The notes: generated by a model from the letters alone, not told the origin. Shown: positions 1 to 8,711, counted from the first letter of the stretch. The stretch: 64,000 bases of DNA from Nocardioides okcheonensis (GCF_020991065.1 NZ_CP087710.1:1860001-1924000); one strand, 5' to 3'. Numbers and translations are program-made.

Positions 1-1
1 G

Positions 2-1033
2 GGCGCCAACGACGTCGGCCAGGTCGGCGACGGCACCACCACCAACCGCTCCACCCCCGTCCTGGTGCCCGGAGTCTCCGGCGCCACGCTCGCGGGCGGA
101 GGCGGCCAGGAGTACGCCGTGGTGCTGGTCTCCCCGACCGGTCCCCCGCCGCCGAGCGACCCGGTCGCGTCGTTCACGTCGTCCTGCCAGGGCCTGTCCT
201 GCAGCTTCGACGCGAGCGGGTCGAGCGACCCCGACGGCGGCGCGCTGGCCTCGCTGGCGTGGTCCTTCGGCGACGGTGCCACCGCTTCCGGCACGTCCGT
301 CTCCCACACCTACGCCGCAGCCGGCAGCCACGACGTGACGCTGACGGTCACCGACGACGAGGGCGCGACGGCCTCGCTGGTCCGGACCGTCACGGTGAGC
401 GAGGAGCCGCCCCCGCCCGTCGGCCCCGCGTGGCGGGCGTCCGCCTCCTCCGACTCCAGCAGCGCGCGCCCGCAGGTGGTCGTGCCGCCGACCGTCCAGG
501 CCACCGACCGGCTGGTGCTGGTGGTGACCACCAACCGGGCCGCCACGCTGACGACCCCGGCGGGCTGGACCCTCGTCTCGACCGTGTCCGACGGCACCGA
601 CCTGCGGTCCTGGGTGCTGACCCGCACCGCCGGCACCACGCTCCCGGGGACCACCCTCACCCTGACCCTCGACGCCACCTCGAAGACGAGCCTGGCGCTC
701 CTGGCCTACGCCGGGGCGGGTGCGCCCACCGCGGTCGGACGGGCCGAGCCCGCGTTCACCGCGACCCACAGCGCTCCGGCCGCGCCCGTGGCGCTGGCGG
801 GGTCGCGGGTGCTGCGCCACTACGCGGACAAGACCGGCACGGCGCACGGGTGGACGCTGCCGGCGGCGTTGACGCCGCGGGTGTCCACGACGGGAAGCGG
901 CACCGGCCTGCTGACGTCCGTCGCCGGCGACCAGGGAGACGTACCGGCCGGGACTGTGCCGGCGCTGTCGGCCACCTCCGCGCTCGCGTCGGGCCGCGCG
1001 CTCGCGTGGACGATCGTGCTTCCCCCCGCCTGA
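2..1033 (+). CDS. Secreted RCC1/PKD-domain protein, C-terminal part (5' end outside window)
   Basis: The reading frame is open from base 2, so the gene starts upstream. The first about 40 residues look like the end of an RCC1 (beta-propeller) repeat, with GQVGDGTTTNR followed by a glycine-rich strand. A proline linker leads to a PKD domain (core WSFGDG, then SHTY and VTLTVTDDEG) at about residues 55-130. After a second linker comes a roughly 190-residue Ser/Thr-rich beta domain of unknown type. This is typical of exported, wall-associated actinobacterial proteins with adhesive or binding roles. No catalytic motif is visible. The TGA stop lies inside the first unit of a repeat shared with other loci in this window. 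Function beyond surface binding is inference. Confidence 0.8.
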   Translation, partial: GANDVGQVGDGTTTNRSTPVLVPGVSGATLAGGGGQEYAVVLVSPTGPPPPSDPVASFTSSCQGLSCSFDASGSSDPDGGALASLAWSFGDGATASGTSVSHTYAAAGSHDVTLTVTDDEGATASLVRTVTVSEEPPPPVGPAWRASASSDSSSARPQVVVPPTVQATDRLVLVVTTNRAATLTTPAGWTLVSTVSDGTDLRSWVLTRTAGTTLPGTTLTLTLDATSKTSLALLAYAGAGAPTAVGRAEPAFTATHSAPAAPVALAGSRVLRHYADKTGTAHGWTLPAALTPRVSTTGSGTGLLTSVAGDQGDVPAGTVPALSATSALASGRALAWTIVLPPA

Positions 1034-1086
1034 CCGGGCCCCTTCCTCGCGCTGGAACCCGCCGACCTCCCCCCTTCCTCGCGCTG
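1031..1086. repeat. Two units of the TTCCTCGCGCTG repeat (family A)
   Basis: The 12-mer TTCCTCGCGCTG occurs at 1043-1054 and 1075-1086, 32 bases apart, in the gap between the first gene and the convergent pth gene. The stop codon of the first gene forms the start of the first unit. The same word builds the arrays at 1714-1820 and 22827-23250. Confidence 0.8.
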
Positions 1087-1090
1087 GACG

Positions 1091-1693
1091 TCAGGAGTTG
1101 AAGCGCTGCTGGGTCTTCTCGAGGCCCTCGCTGATCAGCGTCTCGATCGCGTCGGCGGCGTCGGAGACCTGGAACGGCAGCTCCTTGCGCTCCACGGTCG
1201 AGTAGTTCGACAGGACGAAGTCGGCGACGTCCTGGCGGCCGGGCGGGCGACCGATGCCGGCGCGCACCCGGTAGAAGTCACCGGTCCCGAACGACGAGCG
1301 CATCGACCGCAGGCCGTTGTGGCCGTTGTCGCCGCCTCCGAGCTTGATCCGCAGCGTGCCGAAGGCGATGTCCAGCTCGTCGTGGATGGCGACGACGTGG
1401 TCGGGAGCGACCTTGTAGAAGGTCGCGAGCGCCTTGATCGGGCCGCCGACGTCGTTCATGTACGCCCGCGGCCGGGCGAGCACCACGCGCGGACCGCTGA
1501 TGGACAGCCGCCCCTCGACGACGTCGGCGCGCCCGGACTTGTGGGAGCGGAACGGGCTGCCCATCCGCGAGGCCAGCTCGTCGTTGACCAGGTAGCCGAT
1601 GTTGTGGCGGTGCCCGGCGTAGGACGGGCCCGGGTTGCCGAGGCCGACCACCAGCCACGCGCCGCTCTGCTCGGGGTCCTGCTGCTGGGTCAC
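1091..1693 (-). CDS. pth: Peptidyl-tRNA hydrolase
   Basis: This cytosolic enzyme cleaves peptidyl-tRNAs that drop off ribosomes and recycles the tRNA. The 200-residue product has the family length and motifs: the N-terminal VVGLGNPG strand-turn, the catalytic His in GHRHNIGY (about residue 30), and YMNDVGGP. I place the start at a GTG because AAGGA sits seven bases ahead of it; an in-frame ATG ten codons upstream has no such site. It follows rplY on the same strand, the usual actinobacterial pairing, but an inverted repeat array separates the two, so they may not be one transcript. Confidence 0.95.
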   Translation of the reverse strand: MTQQQDPEQSGAWLVVGLGNPGPSYAGHRHNIGYLVNDELASRMGSPFRSHKSGRADVVEGRLSISGPRVVLARPRAYMNDVGGPIKALATFYKVAPDHVVAIHDELDIAFGTLRIKLGGGDNGHNGLRSMRSSFGTGDFYRVRAGIGRPPGRQDVADFVLSNYSTVERKELPFQVSDAADAIETLISEGLEKTQQRFNS

Positions 1694-1713
1694 GTCGTCA
1701 TCCTTCCATCGTC

Positions 1714-1820
1714 GAGCGGGCACTTCCTCGCGCTGAAATGCGCTGACCGGGCAGTTCCTCGCGTTGCAGCGCGAGGAACTGCCCGGTCGATGCTTCCCAG
1801 CGCGAGGAATCGCCCGGTCA
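1714..1820. repeat. Family A repeat: two direct and two inverted units between pth and rplY
   Basis: Direct cores begin at 1724 and 1755 (the second has one changed base). Inverted cores (CAGCGCGAGGAA) begin at 1767 and 1798. All spacings within an orientation are 31 bases. The inner pair makes a 22-bp inverted repeat (1745-1766 with 1767-1788, one mismatch) with no loop. It lies just after the rplY stop, so it may end rplY transcription, but there is no T-tract. Confidence 0.85.
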
Positions 1821-1831
1821 GCGTGACGGGG

Positions 1832-2524
1832 TCACTCGGAGTCGGAGCCCTCGGCGTCCTGGGCGGCGTCCTCGGCCTTGGCCTCCTCCTGGGCCTCCGC
1901 GATCTCCTCGTCGGAGGGGTCGTGCTCGATGCCGGCCTCGGCCTCGGCCTCGGCGAGCTCGGCCTCGAGCTCCTCGGCGGAGATCTGCTCGGTCACGTTG
2001 ACGACCAGCAGGTCCTCGTCCGCGAGCAGCGTGACGCCCGAGGGCAGCTCGATGTCCTTGGCCAGGACCTGGGTGCCGACCTCGGCGCCCTCGACGGAGA
2101 CCTCGAAGGCCTCGGGGATGTGGGTGGCCTCGGCCTCGACGGAGAGGACGGCGTTCTCGGTGACGACCAGGGTGTCCGGGCCGGCCTCGCCGATGACGTG
2201 CACGGGGACGTCGACGGTGACCTTCTCGCCACGCTTGACCGACACGAAGTCGATGTGCTCGATGACGCGGCGGATCGGGTCGACCTGCACGTCCTTGGTG
2301 AGCGCGAGCTGCTCGGAGCCGTCGATCTGCAGGGCGAGGAGGGCGTTCGCGCCGCCGTGCTTGAGGGCCATCATGGTCTGGTGGCCGGGCAGGATGACGT
2401 GGGTCGGCTCGTTGCCGTGGCCGTAGACGACCGCGGGGATCTTGTCCTCGCGGCGGATGCGGCGGGCGGCACCCTTGCCGAACTCGGTGCGGGCCTCGGC
2501 GGCGATCTTCTCGGGGGCAGACAT
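1832..2524 (-). CDS. rplY: 50S ribosomal protein L25, CTC/TL5 form
   Basis: This protein binds 5S rRNA in the large subunit. The 230-residue product is the long CTC type: an N-terminal L25 fold (about residues 1-95, with AEARTEFGKGAARRIRR and PAVVYGHG), a C-terminal beta domain (about 100-190), and an acidic Glu/Ala-rich tail (about 190-230). The ATG is preceded by AGGAGG at good spacing. In many actinobacteria it lies between prs and pth. Here pepN, on the opposite strand, sits between it and prs. The acidic tail is a common variable feature of this family. Confidence 0.95.
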   Translation of the reverse strand: MSAPEKIAAEARTEFGKGAARRIRREDKIPAVVYGHGNEPTHVILPGHQTMMALKHGGANALLALQIDGSEQLALTKDVQVDPIRRVIEHIDFVSVKRGEKVTVDVPVHVIGEAGPDTLVVTENAVLSVEAEATHIPEAFEVSVEGAEVGTQVLAKDIELPSGVTLLADEDLLVVNVTEQISAEELEAELAEAEAEAGIEHDPSDEEIAEAQEEAKAEDAAQDAEGSDSE

Positions 2525-2788
2525 GGGTCCTCCTGGGCTGTGGCGGGGTGGGTCTTCGGGGTCGTGGTGCCCCGTACGTGGTGGGGCCGGTGCGGCCGGC
2601 TCGGCGGGTCCGGAGACGACGAACGCCGCGCTCCGGATCGTGAGCGCGGCGCAGCGGAGCTGGTCCGGCCCTGTCGATCACGGAGTCCTGGTCGTCCGAC
2701 CGGCTCCCTCGCCGAGGCAACTAGTGAACTCTAGACCCCTCACCGGTGCCCGGTCGAATCCGGGAGGCGGCCGCCGGGGCGGTGCACC
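2525..2788 (-). promoter_or_regulatory. Upstream region of rplY with leader hairpin
   Basis: The 276 bases between rplY and pepN hold no gene. A perfect 9-bp stem (2625-2633 with 2642-2650, 8-base loop) lies about 100 bases ahead of the rplY start. Candidate -10 hexamers on the minus strand sit near 2730-2745 (TAGAGT). That would give a leader of nearly 200 bases, long enough for attenuation. Regulation by the hairpin is a guess. Confidence 0.35.
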
Positions 2789-2794
2789 TAGGGT
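2789..2794 (+). promoter_or_regulatory. -10 hexamer of pepN, leaderless geometry
   Basis: TAGGGT ends six bases before the GTG at 2801, so transcription would start at or next to the start codon. There is no ribosome binding site, and the hexamer supports this GTG as the start. Confidence 0.65.
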
Positions 2795-2800
2795 GGCCGG

Positions 2801-5209
2801 GTGCCCCTCCTGCTCCCCGAGGCGCGTGAGCGCGCCCTCCTCGTGACCGACGTCCGCACCGACCTGCACCTCGACCTCACCTCGACCGAGCACTTCACGG
2901 TCGAGGCGCGGATCGCCTTCCGGTGCACCGAGCCCGGAGCCTCGACGTTCCTCGAGCTCACCGGCGCGAGCGACGTGACGCTCGACGGCGCGCCGGCGGC
3001 GTACGCGGACAACCGGATCGCGCTCACCGACCTCGCCGAGGACAACACGGTCGTCGTGACCGCCCGGATGCCCTACGTCACCGACGGCGACGGGATGACG
3101 GTGACGGTCGACCCGGCCGACGGCGAGCGCTACGTGTGCGCGCACACGTCGATGGACATCGCCCAGAAGGTGATCCCCTGCTTCGACCAGCCCGACCTCA
3201 AGTCGACCTTCACGGTCCGGGTCACGGCCCCGTCGCACTGGACGGTGCTGGCCAACGGCGCGCTCGAGGGACGCGAGGGCGACACCTGGTCGTTCGCGAC
3301 CACGCCGCCGTTCTCGTCGTACCTCTTCACCCTCGTCGGCGGCCCGTGGGTGTCCTTCTCCTGGGACGAGCCGTACGCCCCCGCACCGGGCGGCACGCTG
3401 CCGTTCGGCTGGCACGCCCGCGCCTCGCAGGAGCGCGAGCTGCGCCGCGACGCCGAGGAGCTCAGGCGGATCACCAGCGCCTGCTTCCAGCACTACACGA
3501 CGATCTTCGAGCCGGAGTACCCCTACGCCGACTACCAGCAGGTCTTCGCGCCCGGGCTCAACTGGGGCGCGATGGAGTTCCCCGGCTGCGTGGTGTTCCG
3601 CGACTCCTACCTCACCCAGGGCGCGCCCACCGAGCTGGAGAAGGAGTGGGTGGCCTCGACGATCGCCCACGAGATGGCCCACATGTGGTTCGGCGACCTG
3701 GTGACGATGAAGTGGTGGGAGGACTCGTGGCTCAACGAGTCGTTCGCCGACTTCATGGGCTACGACGTCGCGGGCGTCGCCGCCGGCTACACCGACGCCT
3801 GGACCTCCGCCGCGATCACCCGCAAGCCCACCGGCTACCGCGCCGACCGGCGGCGCTCGTCGCACCCGATCGCGGAGGACACCGACAACATCGTCGACGT
3901 CGACACCGCCTTCGCGAACTTCGACATGATCACCTACGCCAAGGGCAACGCCGCGCTCGCGCAGCTCGGCCACTGGCTCGGCCAGGGCGACTTCCTCGCC
4001 GGCGTCAACCGGCACCTCACCACCCACGCGTTCGGCAACGCCACCCTCGCCGACTTCCTCGACTCGCTCGACTCGGCGACCGACAAGGACGTGCGCGGCT
4101 GGGCGCAGGCGTGGCTGCGCACGACCGGCTTCGACACCCTCGCCGTGACCCGCGAGGACGGCGTGCCCGTGCTCGTCCGCGAGGGCTCGCGCTCGCACCG
4201 GATCACGGTGTCGGCCTACGACGACGCCATGCGCCTGGTGGGCTCGCGCGACGTGCTGGTCGGCGACGAGCCGGTCCGCCTCGAGGAGTTCACCGGCCGC
4301 GTCGTCGTGCCCAACTCCGGCGACGAGACGTTCGCCGTGGTCCGCCCGGACGCGCAGTCGTGGGAGGCGATCACCGCGGGCCTGTCGGCCGTCGAGTCTC
4401 ACCTGACCCGCGCGATGCTGTGGTGGACCGCCACCGACCTCACCGAGTCGCAGGTCGTGCCGGTCGCCGACCTCGTCGCGCTGGCCGACCGCCACCTGCG
4501 CGTCGAGCGGCACCCGCTGGTGCTCGAGGGGGCGCTGCGCGCGCTCCAGCTCGTCGTGCGCCGCTACGACGAGCCGGCGGACGTCGCCGCCCACCTCGCC
4601 GTGGTGGCCGACATCGCGAAGGGCGCCGTCGACGGCGGCGACCCGCTCCTCGCGCCGGGTGCGGCCCGCGTGCTGGCCCGGCTCAGCGCCGACCGCGGGT
4701 TCCTCGTCGACTGGCTCGCGCAGGACGACGTCGACCCGAGCGTGCGCTGGGCGGCCGTGCACCGGCTCGCCGAGCTCGGCGACCCCTCCCACATCGACCC
4801 CGAGGTCCGGCGCGACCCGTCGGTCTCCGGCCACCACGCCTCGCTGTCGGCCCGCGCGGCCGTGCCGACCGCGGAGTCCAAGGCCGAGGTCTGGGAGCGG
4901 CTGATGGGCGGCGAGCTCAGCACCCACGAGCTCGACGCCACCGGGGCCGGCTTCTGGGGATGGGAGCAGGCCGACCTGCTGCGCCCGTACCTCTCGCGCT
5001 ACGTCTCCGACGGCCTCGCGCTCGCCCAGCGGTCGGGCCAGGCGATGGCCGACAGCATCGGCGACGCGTTCCCGCGCCTGCCGCTGCCCGCCGACGTACG
5101 CCGTGAGCTGCGCGACGAGGTCGCCGCCGCGCTCGCCACCGGCGAGGTCCCCACGGTCCTCGCGCGGTCGTGGAACGACCACCTCGACGACCTCGACCGG
5201 ACCCTCTGA
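2801..5209 (+). CDS. pepN: Aminopeptidase N (M1 family)
   Basis: This zinc metallopeptidase removes N-terminal residues from peptides in the cytosol. The 802-residue product has the substrate-binding GAMEF motif (a variant of GAMEN, about residues 255-259), the zinc motif HEMAH (290-294) and the third ligand Glu about residue 313 in WLNESFAD, matching HExxH-x18-E. An ERAP1-like helical C-terminal domain follows. The GTG start fits the leaderless -10 hexamer. It runs opposite to its neighbours rplY and prs and ends in a large hairpin shared with another locus. I see no signal peptide. Confidence 0.95.
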   Translation: MPLLLPEARERALLVTDVRTDLHLDLTSTEHFTVEARIAFRCTEPGASTFLELTGASDVTLDGAPAAYADNRIALTDLAEDNTVVVTARMPYVTDGDGMTVTVDPADGERYVCAHTSMDIAQKVIPCFDQPDLKSTFTVRVTAPSHWTVLANGALEGREGDTWSFATTPPFSSYLFTLVGGPWVSFSWDEPYAPAPGGTLPFGWHARASQERELRRDAEELRRITSACFQHYTTIFEPEYPYADYQQVFAPGLNWGAMEFPGCVVFRDSYLTQGAPTELEKEWVASTIAHEMAHMWFGDLVTMKWWEDSWLNESFADFMGYDVAGVAAGYTDAWTSAAITRKPTGYRADRRRSSHPIAEDTDNIVDVDTAFANFDMITYAKGNAALAQLGHWLGQGDFLAGVNRHLTTHAFGNATLADFLDSLDSATDKDVRGWAQAWLRTTGFDTLAVTREDGVPVLVREGSRSHRITVSAYDDAMRLVGSRDVLVGDEPVRLEEFTGRVVVPNSGDETFAVVRPDAQSWEAITAGLSAVESHLTRAMLWWTATDLTESQVVPVADLVALADRHLRVERHPLVLEGALRALQLVVRRYDEPADVAAHLAVVADIAKGAVDGGDPLLAPGAARVLARLSADRGFLVDWLAQDDVDPSVRWAAVHRLAELGDPSHIDPEVRRDPSVSGHHASLSARAAVPTAESKAEVWERLMGGELSTHELDATGAGFWGWEQADLLRPYLSRYVSDGLALAQRSGQAMADSIGDAFPRLPLPADVRRELRDEVAAALATGEVPTVLARSWNDHLDDLDRTL

Positions 5210-5240
5210 CGACCGTCAGTGATCCCCGGCTGACCGGCTC

Positions 5241-5310
5241 TCGCTGAACTTGTCAGGCGTTGCACGGGCCGACAAGTTCAGCGATCCCCGGCTGACCGGG
5301 GATCGCTGAA
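5241..5310. terminator. Two-hairpin convergent terminator, family B repeat
   Basis: It lies between pepN and prs. TCGCTGAACTTGTC (5241-5254) pairs perfectly with 5271-5284. The next hairpin has a 15-bp perfect stem (5277-5291 with 5296-5310) and loop CTGA. The same second hairpin recurs at 55161-55192. No T-tract follows, as is common in GC-rich actinobacteria. Bidirectional termination is inferred from placement. Confidence 0.7.
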
Positions 5311-5332
5311 AGAGGCAAACGGCGCCCGCGAA

Positions 5333-5385
5333 TCTCGACGCGCCCGTCGCGGGTTCGCTAGCTCACCCGCGGGGCTTGCTCGATC
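5333..5385. repeat. REP-like palindromic element downstream of prs
   Basis: Read on the minus strand it starts GATCGAGCAAGC and ends GCGCGTCGAGA, with a central inverted repeat. The element at 28762-28814 has the same ends and layout, which suggests a dispersed family. It lies after the prs stop. Confidence 0.45.
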
Positions 5386-5425
5386 TCCCGCGTCGCGGCA
5401 CCGCTGCTCGTACCTCGCAGGGTGC

Positions 5426-6406
5426 CTACGCGTGACCCTCGAACATCGAGGTCACCGAGCCGTCCTCGAAGACCTCGCGGATCGCGCGGGCGATCAGCGG
5501 GGCGATCGAGAGGGTGGTGAGCTTGTCGAACTGCTTGTCGGCCGGCACCGGGAGGGTGTTGGTGACCACGACCTCCATCGCGGAGGAGTTCTTCAGCCGG
5601 TCGACCGCCGGGTCGGAGAGGATCGGGTGGGTCGCGGCGATGACCACGCCGGCCGCGCCGTCGGCCATGCAGGCCTCCGCGGCCTTCACGATCGTCCCGC
5701 CGGTGTCGACCATGTCGTCGGTGAGGACGCAGATCTTGCCCTTCACGTCGCCGACGACCCGGTTGGCGACGACCTCGTTGGCGACGTCGGTGCGGCGGCT
5801 CTTGTGGATGAACGCCAGGGGCGCGCCGCCGAGGCGGGCCGACCAGCGCTCGGCGACCTTGATCCGGCCGGCGTCGGGCGAGACGACGGCGAGCTCCTGG
5901 TCGCCGTACTTGGCCTTGACGTAGTCGGTGAGGATCGGCAGCGCCATCAGGTGGTCGACGGGGCCGTTGAAGAAGCCCTGGATCTGGTCGGCGTGCAGGT
6001 CGACGGTGATCAGCCGGTCGGCGCCGGCGGTCTTGAACAGGTCGGCCATCAGCCGCGCGGAGATCGGCTCGCGCCCGCGGTGCTTCTTGTCCTGGCGGCC
6101 GTAGCCGTAGAACGGCATGACCACGGTGATCCGCTTCGCCGAGGCGCGCTTGAGCGCGTCGACCATGATCAGGTGCTCCATGATCCACTCGTTGATCGGA
6201 GCGGTGTGGCTCTGGATCACGAAGGCGTCGCACCCCCGGACCGACTCCTCGTAGCGGACGTAGAGCTCACCGTTGGCGAACTCGTAGGCGCTCTGCGGCA
6301 CCAGGCCGGTCTCGAGGAGGTCGGCGACCTCCCGGGAGAGATCGGGGTGCGCCCGACCACTGAAGACCATCAGGTTCTTTTCGGTGGTCCGCTTCATTCC
6401 GGTCAC
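5426..6406 (-). CDS. prs: Ribose-phosphate pyrophosphokinase
   Basis: The enzyme makes PRPP from ribose 5-phosphate and ATP for nucleotide, histidine and tryptophan synthesis. The 326-residue product has the class I features: FANGELYVRYEESVRG, the catalytic flexible-loop region YGYGRQDKKHRGREPIS, VDLHADQIQGFF, and the PRPP-binding loop VLTDDMVDTGGT. A GTG start at 6406 has AGGAG nine bases ahead; an ATG three codons later is possible. It follows glmU by 112 bases on the same strand, the conserved glmU-prs order. PRPP synthetase and GlmU both feed nucleotide and wall precursor supply. Confidence 0.96.
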   Translation of the reverse strand: MTGMKRTTEKNLMVFSGRAHPDLSREVADLLETGLVPQSAYEFANGELYVRYEESVRGCDAFVIQSHTAPINEWIMEHLIMVDALKRASAKRITVVMPFYGYGRQDKKHRGREPISARLMADLFKTAGADRLITVDLHADQIQGFFNGPVDHLMALPILTDYVKAKYGDQELAVVSPDAGRIKVAERWSARLGGAPLAFIHKSRRTDVANEVVANRVVGDVKGKICVLTDDMVDTGGTIVKAAEACMADGAAGVVIAATHPILSDPAVDRLKNSSAMEVVVTNTLPVPADKQFDKLTTLSIAPLIARAIREVFEDGSVTSMFEGHA

Positions 6407-6497
6407 GCGACGCGACTCCTCGCTGTGTGGTCAGCCTCGGGGGTGGCTCGTTCGGAGGTGCTGCACTGGATTGTTCACCACGAAGGGTGGTCCGCCC

Positions 6498-6519
6498 AAC
6501 CCCGGGGTCACGCGGGGTT
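6498..6519 (-). terminator. Small hairpin at the end of glmU
   Basis: AACCCCG (6498-6504) pairs with CGGGGTT (6513-6519) around an 8-base loop, overlapping the last base of glmU. It is weak and might allow read-through into prs. Confidence 0.35.
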
Positions 6520-7964
6520 CACTCCCCGTGGGCCGCCTCACGTCCACCGGCCGCCCGCGCCGCTGCCGCCGCCTCGGCCTGCGCCGTCCCGGCCCGCTTC
6601 GACTCCGTCCAGCCCTCGAGGTTGCGCTGGGGCCCGCTGCTCACCGCGAGCGCCCCGGCGGGCACGTTCCGGCGTACGACGGTGCCTCCCGCGGTGCCCG
6701 CGCCGTCGCCGACCTGCACCGGCGCGACGAACGTGTTGTTGGACCCGGTGCGGGCCTGCCGGCCGATCACGGTGCGGTGCTTGGCCACCCCGTCGTAGTT
6801 GGCGAAGATCGTCCCGGCGCCGATGTTGGTGCCCTCACCGATCTCCGCGTCGCCGACGTAGGACAGGTGCGGCACCTTCGCGCCGTCGCCGATGTCGGAG
6901 TTCTTGGTCTCGACGAAGGTGCCGATCTTGCCGCCGGCGCCGAGCCGCGTGCCGGGGCGCAGGTAGGCGAACGGGCCGACCGTCGCGCCGTCGCCGAGGA
7001 CGGCGAGCTCGCCGTGGGTGCGGACGACGCGGGCGCCGACGCCGACCTCGCAGTCCTTGAGCGTGGTGTCGGGCCCGACGACGGCGTCCTCGCGGACGAC
7101 GGTGGCACCGAGCAGTTGCGTGCCGGGGAGGATCGTGACGTCGGGCTCGAGCACCACGTCGGCCTCGATCCAGGTGGTGGCGGGGTCCATGACCGTGACG
7201 CCGTCCCTCATCCAGCGGGTCACGATCCGGCGGTTCATCTCACGACCGAGCTCGGCCAGCTGGGCGCGGTCGTTGGCACCCTCGGTCTGCGCGACGTCGT
7301 CCACGAGGTGCGCGCCGACGGTCAGCCCGTCCTCGCGGGCCAGGCCGACGGCGTCGGTGAGGTAGTACTCGCCCTTGGCGTTGTCGTTGGTGATCCGCGG
7401 CAGCGCGGACACGAGGAAGGCGGCGTCGAAGGCGAGGATGCCGGAGTTGATCTCGTCGATCTCGCGCTGCTCGGGGGTCGCCTCCTTCTCCTCCACGATG
7501 CCCTCGACGTCGCCCTCGTGGTTGCGCAGGATGCGGCCGTAGCCGAACGGGTTGGCCACCTTGCCGGTGAGGATGCTGACCGCGCGCTGGGCGGCCTCGT
7601 GCTCCTCGGCGAAGGCGCGCAGCGAGTCTCCCTCCAGCATCGGGGTGTCGCCGGCCGCGACGATCACGGTGCCGGTGGTGGCGCCGGCGGCCTCCATCGC
7701 GATCCGCACCGCGTGGCCGGTGCCCTCCTGGGTCTCCTGGACGGCGAGCACCGCGTCGGGCACCAGCGAGGTGATGTGGGGGCCGACCTGCTCGCGCTGG
7801 TGGCCGACGACCGCGACGATGCTCGTGGGCTCGACGGCCTGCACCGCGCGCAGCACGTGGCCGATCATCGAGCGGCCCGCGACCGGGTGCAGCACCTTCA
7901 TGGTCTTCGACTTCATCCGGGTGCCGCCGCCCGCGGCGAGGACGATGACGGTGAGGTTGTCCAT
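6519..7964 (-). CDS. glmU: Bifunctional UDP-N-acetylglucosamine pyrophosphorylase / glucosamine-1-phosphate N-acetyltransferase
   Basis: It acetylates glucosamine 1-phosphate and couples it to UTP, giving UDP-GlcNAc for peptidoglycan. The 481-residue product begins MDNLTVIVLAAGGGTRMKSK, carrying the uridyltransferase signature. The C-terminal half is a left-handed beta helix of hexapeptide repeats (for example IGEGTNIGAGTIFANYDG), ending in the acetyl-CoA site region. I chose the ATG at 7964 because the family motif begins there; the frame stays open further upstream without conservation. A CAGACT hexamer eight bases ahead (7973-7978) suggests a leaderless or short-leader transcript. It is divergent from the TetR gene. 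Confidence 0.96.
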   Translation of the reverse strand: MDNLTVIVLAAGGGTRMKSKTMKVLHPVAGRSMIGHVLRAVQAVEPTSIVAVVGHQREQVGPHITSLVPDAVLAVQETQEGTGHAVRIAMEAAGATTGTVIVAAGDTPMLEGDSLRAFAEEHEAAQRAVSILTGKVANPFGYGRILRNHEGDVEGIVEEKEATPEQREIDEINSGILAFDAAFLVSALPRITNDNAKGEYYLTDAVGLAREDGLTVGAHLVDDVAQTEGANDRAQLAELGREMNRRIVTRWMRDGVTVMDPATTWIEADVVLEPDVTILPGTQLLGATVVREDAVVGPDTTLKDCEVGVGARVVRTHGELAVLGDGATVGPFAYLRPGTRLGAGGKIGTFVETKNSDIGDGAKVPHLSYVGDAEIGEGTNIGAGTIFANYDGVAKHRTVIGRQARTGSNNTFVAPVQVGDGAGTAGGTVVRRNVPAGALAVSSGPQRNLEGWTESKRAGTAQAEAAAAARAAGGREAAHGE

Positions 7965-8018
7965 GGCGGGCGAGTCTGCCACCTGCTCGCCCCGCCGGCC
8001 GACCTCGGCTGTGGTCTG

Positions 8019-8666
8019 ATGACGGGCGTGAGTGGTCGCACGTACGCCGGGGAGTCGGCCGACGACCGGCTGGCCCGCCGTCGCCGGCAGCTGCTCGACG
8101 CCGGGCTGGAGCTCTTCGGGACGGCCGGCTACCGCGCGACCACCGTGCGGCAGCTGTGCCGGGCGGCGCGGGTGAGCGACCGCTACTTCTACGAGCACTT
8201 CGACTCCACCGAGGACCTGCTGCTCGCGGTCTACGCCACGTGCACCGACCGGCTCGAGCGGGCCGCGACCGCCGCCCTCGAGGAGGCCTCCGACGAGGTC
8301 GCCGACCTCGCGCGCCGCGGGCTGGGCGCGTTCCTCGGGGTCGTCGAGGGCGACCCACGCCTGACCCGCGTGGTGTGGTTCGAGGTGCTCGGCGTGAGCC
8401 CGCGGGTCGAGGCGGCCTACCTCGCCCGGATGCAGGCCTTCGGGCACCTCATGGTCGACGTCGCCTCCGGGCGCGACGGGGTCGCCGCGCTGCCCGCGGT
8501 GACCCGCGACCTCCTGGCCAGCACGGCCGTCGGGGCGGTCAGCCACACGGTGGTGACGTGGACCAGCGCGGGCTGCACCCCGGCCCGCGAGGAGGTCGCG
8601 GCGACGCTCGCGCGCTTCCTCGCCGGCGCCGCCACCGCCCTGGTCGACCCGGCCCGGCCGACGTGA
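8019..8666 (+). CDS. TetR/AcrR family transcriptional regulator
   Basis: The 215-residue product has an N-terminal TetR helix-turn-helix (about residues 20-65: LFGTAGYRATTVRQLCRAAR, then VSDRYFYEHFDSTEDLL) and a helical ligand-binding C-terminus. It lies 75 bases upstream of, and in line with, the monooxygenase-SDR-hydrolase cassette, which it probably represses. A GTGAC-GTGG-GTCAC palindrome overlaps its stop codon and could be the operator. The start is uncertain: ATG at 8019 or GTG at 8028. The ligand is unknown. Confidence 0.88.
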   Translation: MTGVSGRTYAGESADDRLARRRRQLLDAGLELFGTAGYRATTVRQLCRAARVSDRYFYEHFDSTEDLLLAVYATCTDRLERAATAALEEASDEVADLARRGLGAFLGVVEGDPRLTRVVWFEVLGVSPRVEAAYLARMQAFGHLMVDVASGRDGVAALPAVTRDLLASTAVGAVSHTVVTWTSAGCTPAREEVAATLARFLAGAATALVDPARPT

Positions 8667-8711
8667 CGTGGGTCACCCCCCAATGCGGAATCGAGCGTCT
8701 CCACTTAGGGT
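8663..8711 (+). promoter_or_regulatory. Promoter and candidate operator of the monooxygenase cassette
   Basis: GTGAC (8663-8667) and GTCAC (8672-8676) form a palindrome with a 4-base centre, about 30 bases upstream of a TAGGGT -10 hexamer (8706-8711). The gene start at 8742 has a GAGGGGAG ribosome site. Binding by the adjacent TetR protein is inferred from position. Confidence 0.45.

Noticed and set aside
2678..5182. Long minus-strand open frame opposite pepN
   Set aside because: It is low-complexity, rich in Arg, Gly and Val. PepN on the plus strand has all catalytic motifs.
6480..6540. Possible second tRNA near the end of glmU
   Set aside because: Only a short hairpin is present; no anticodon arm or T-arm could be drawn.
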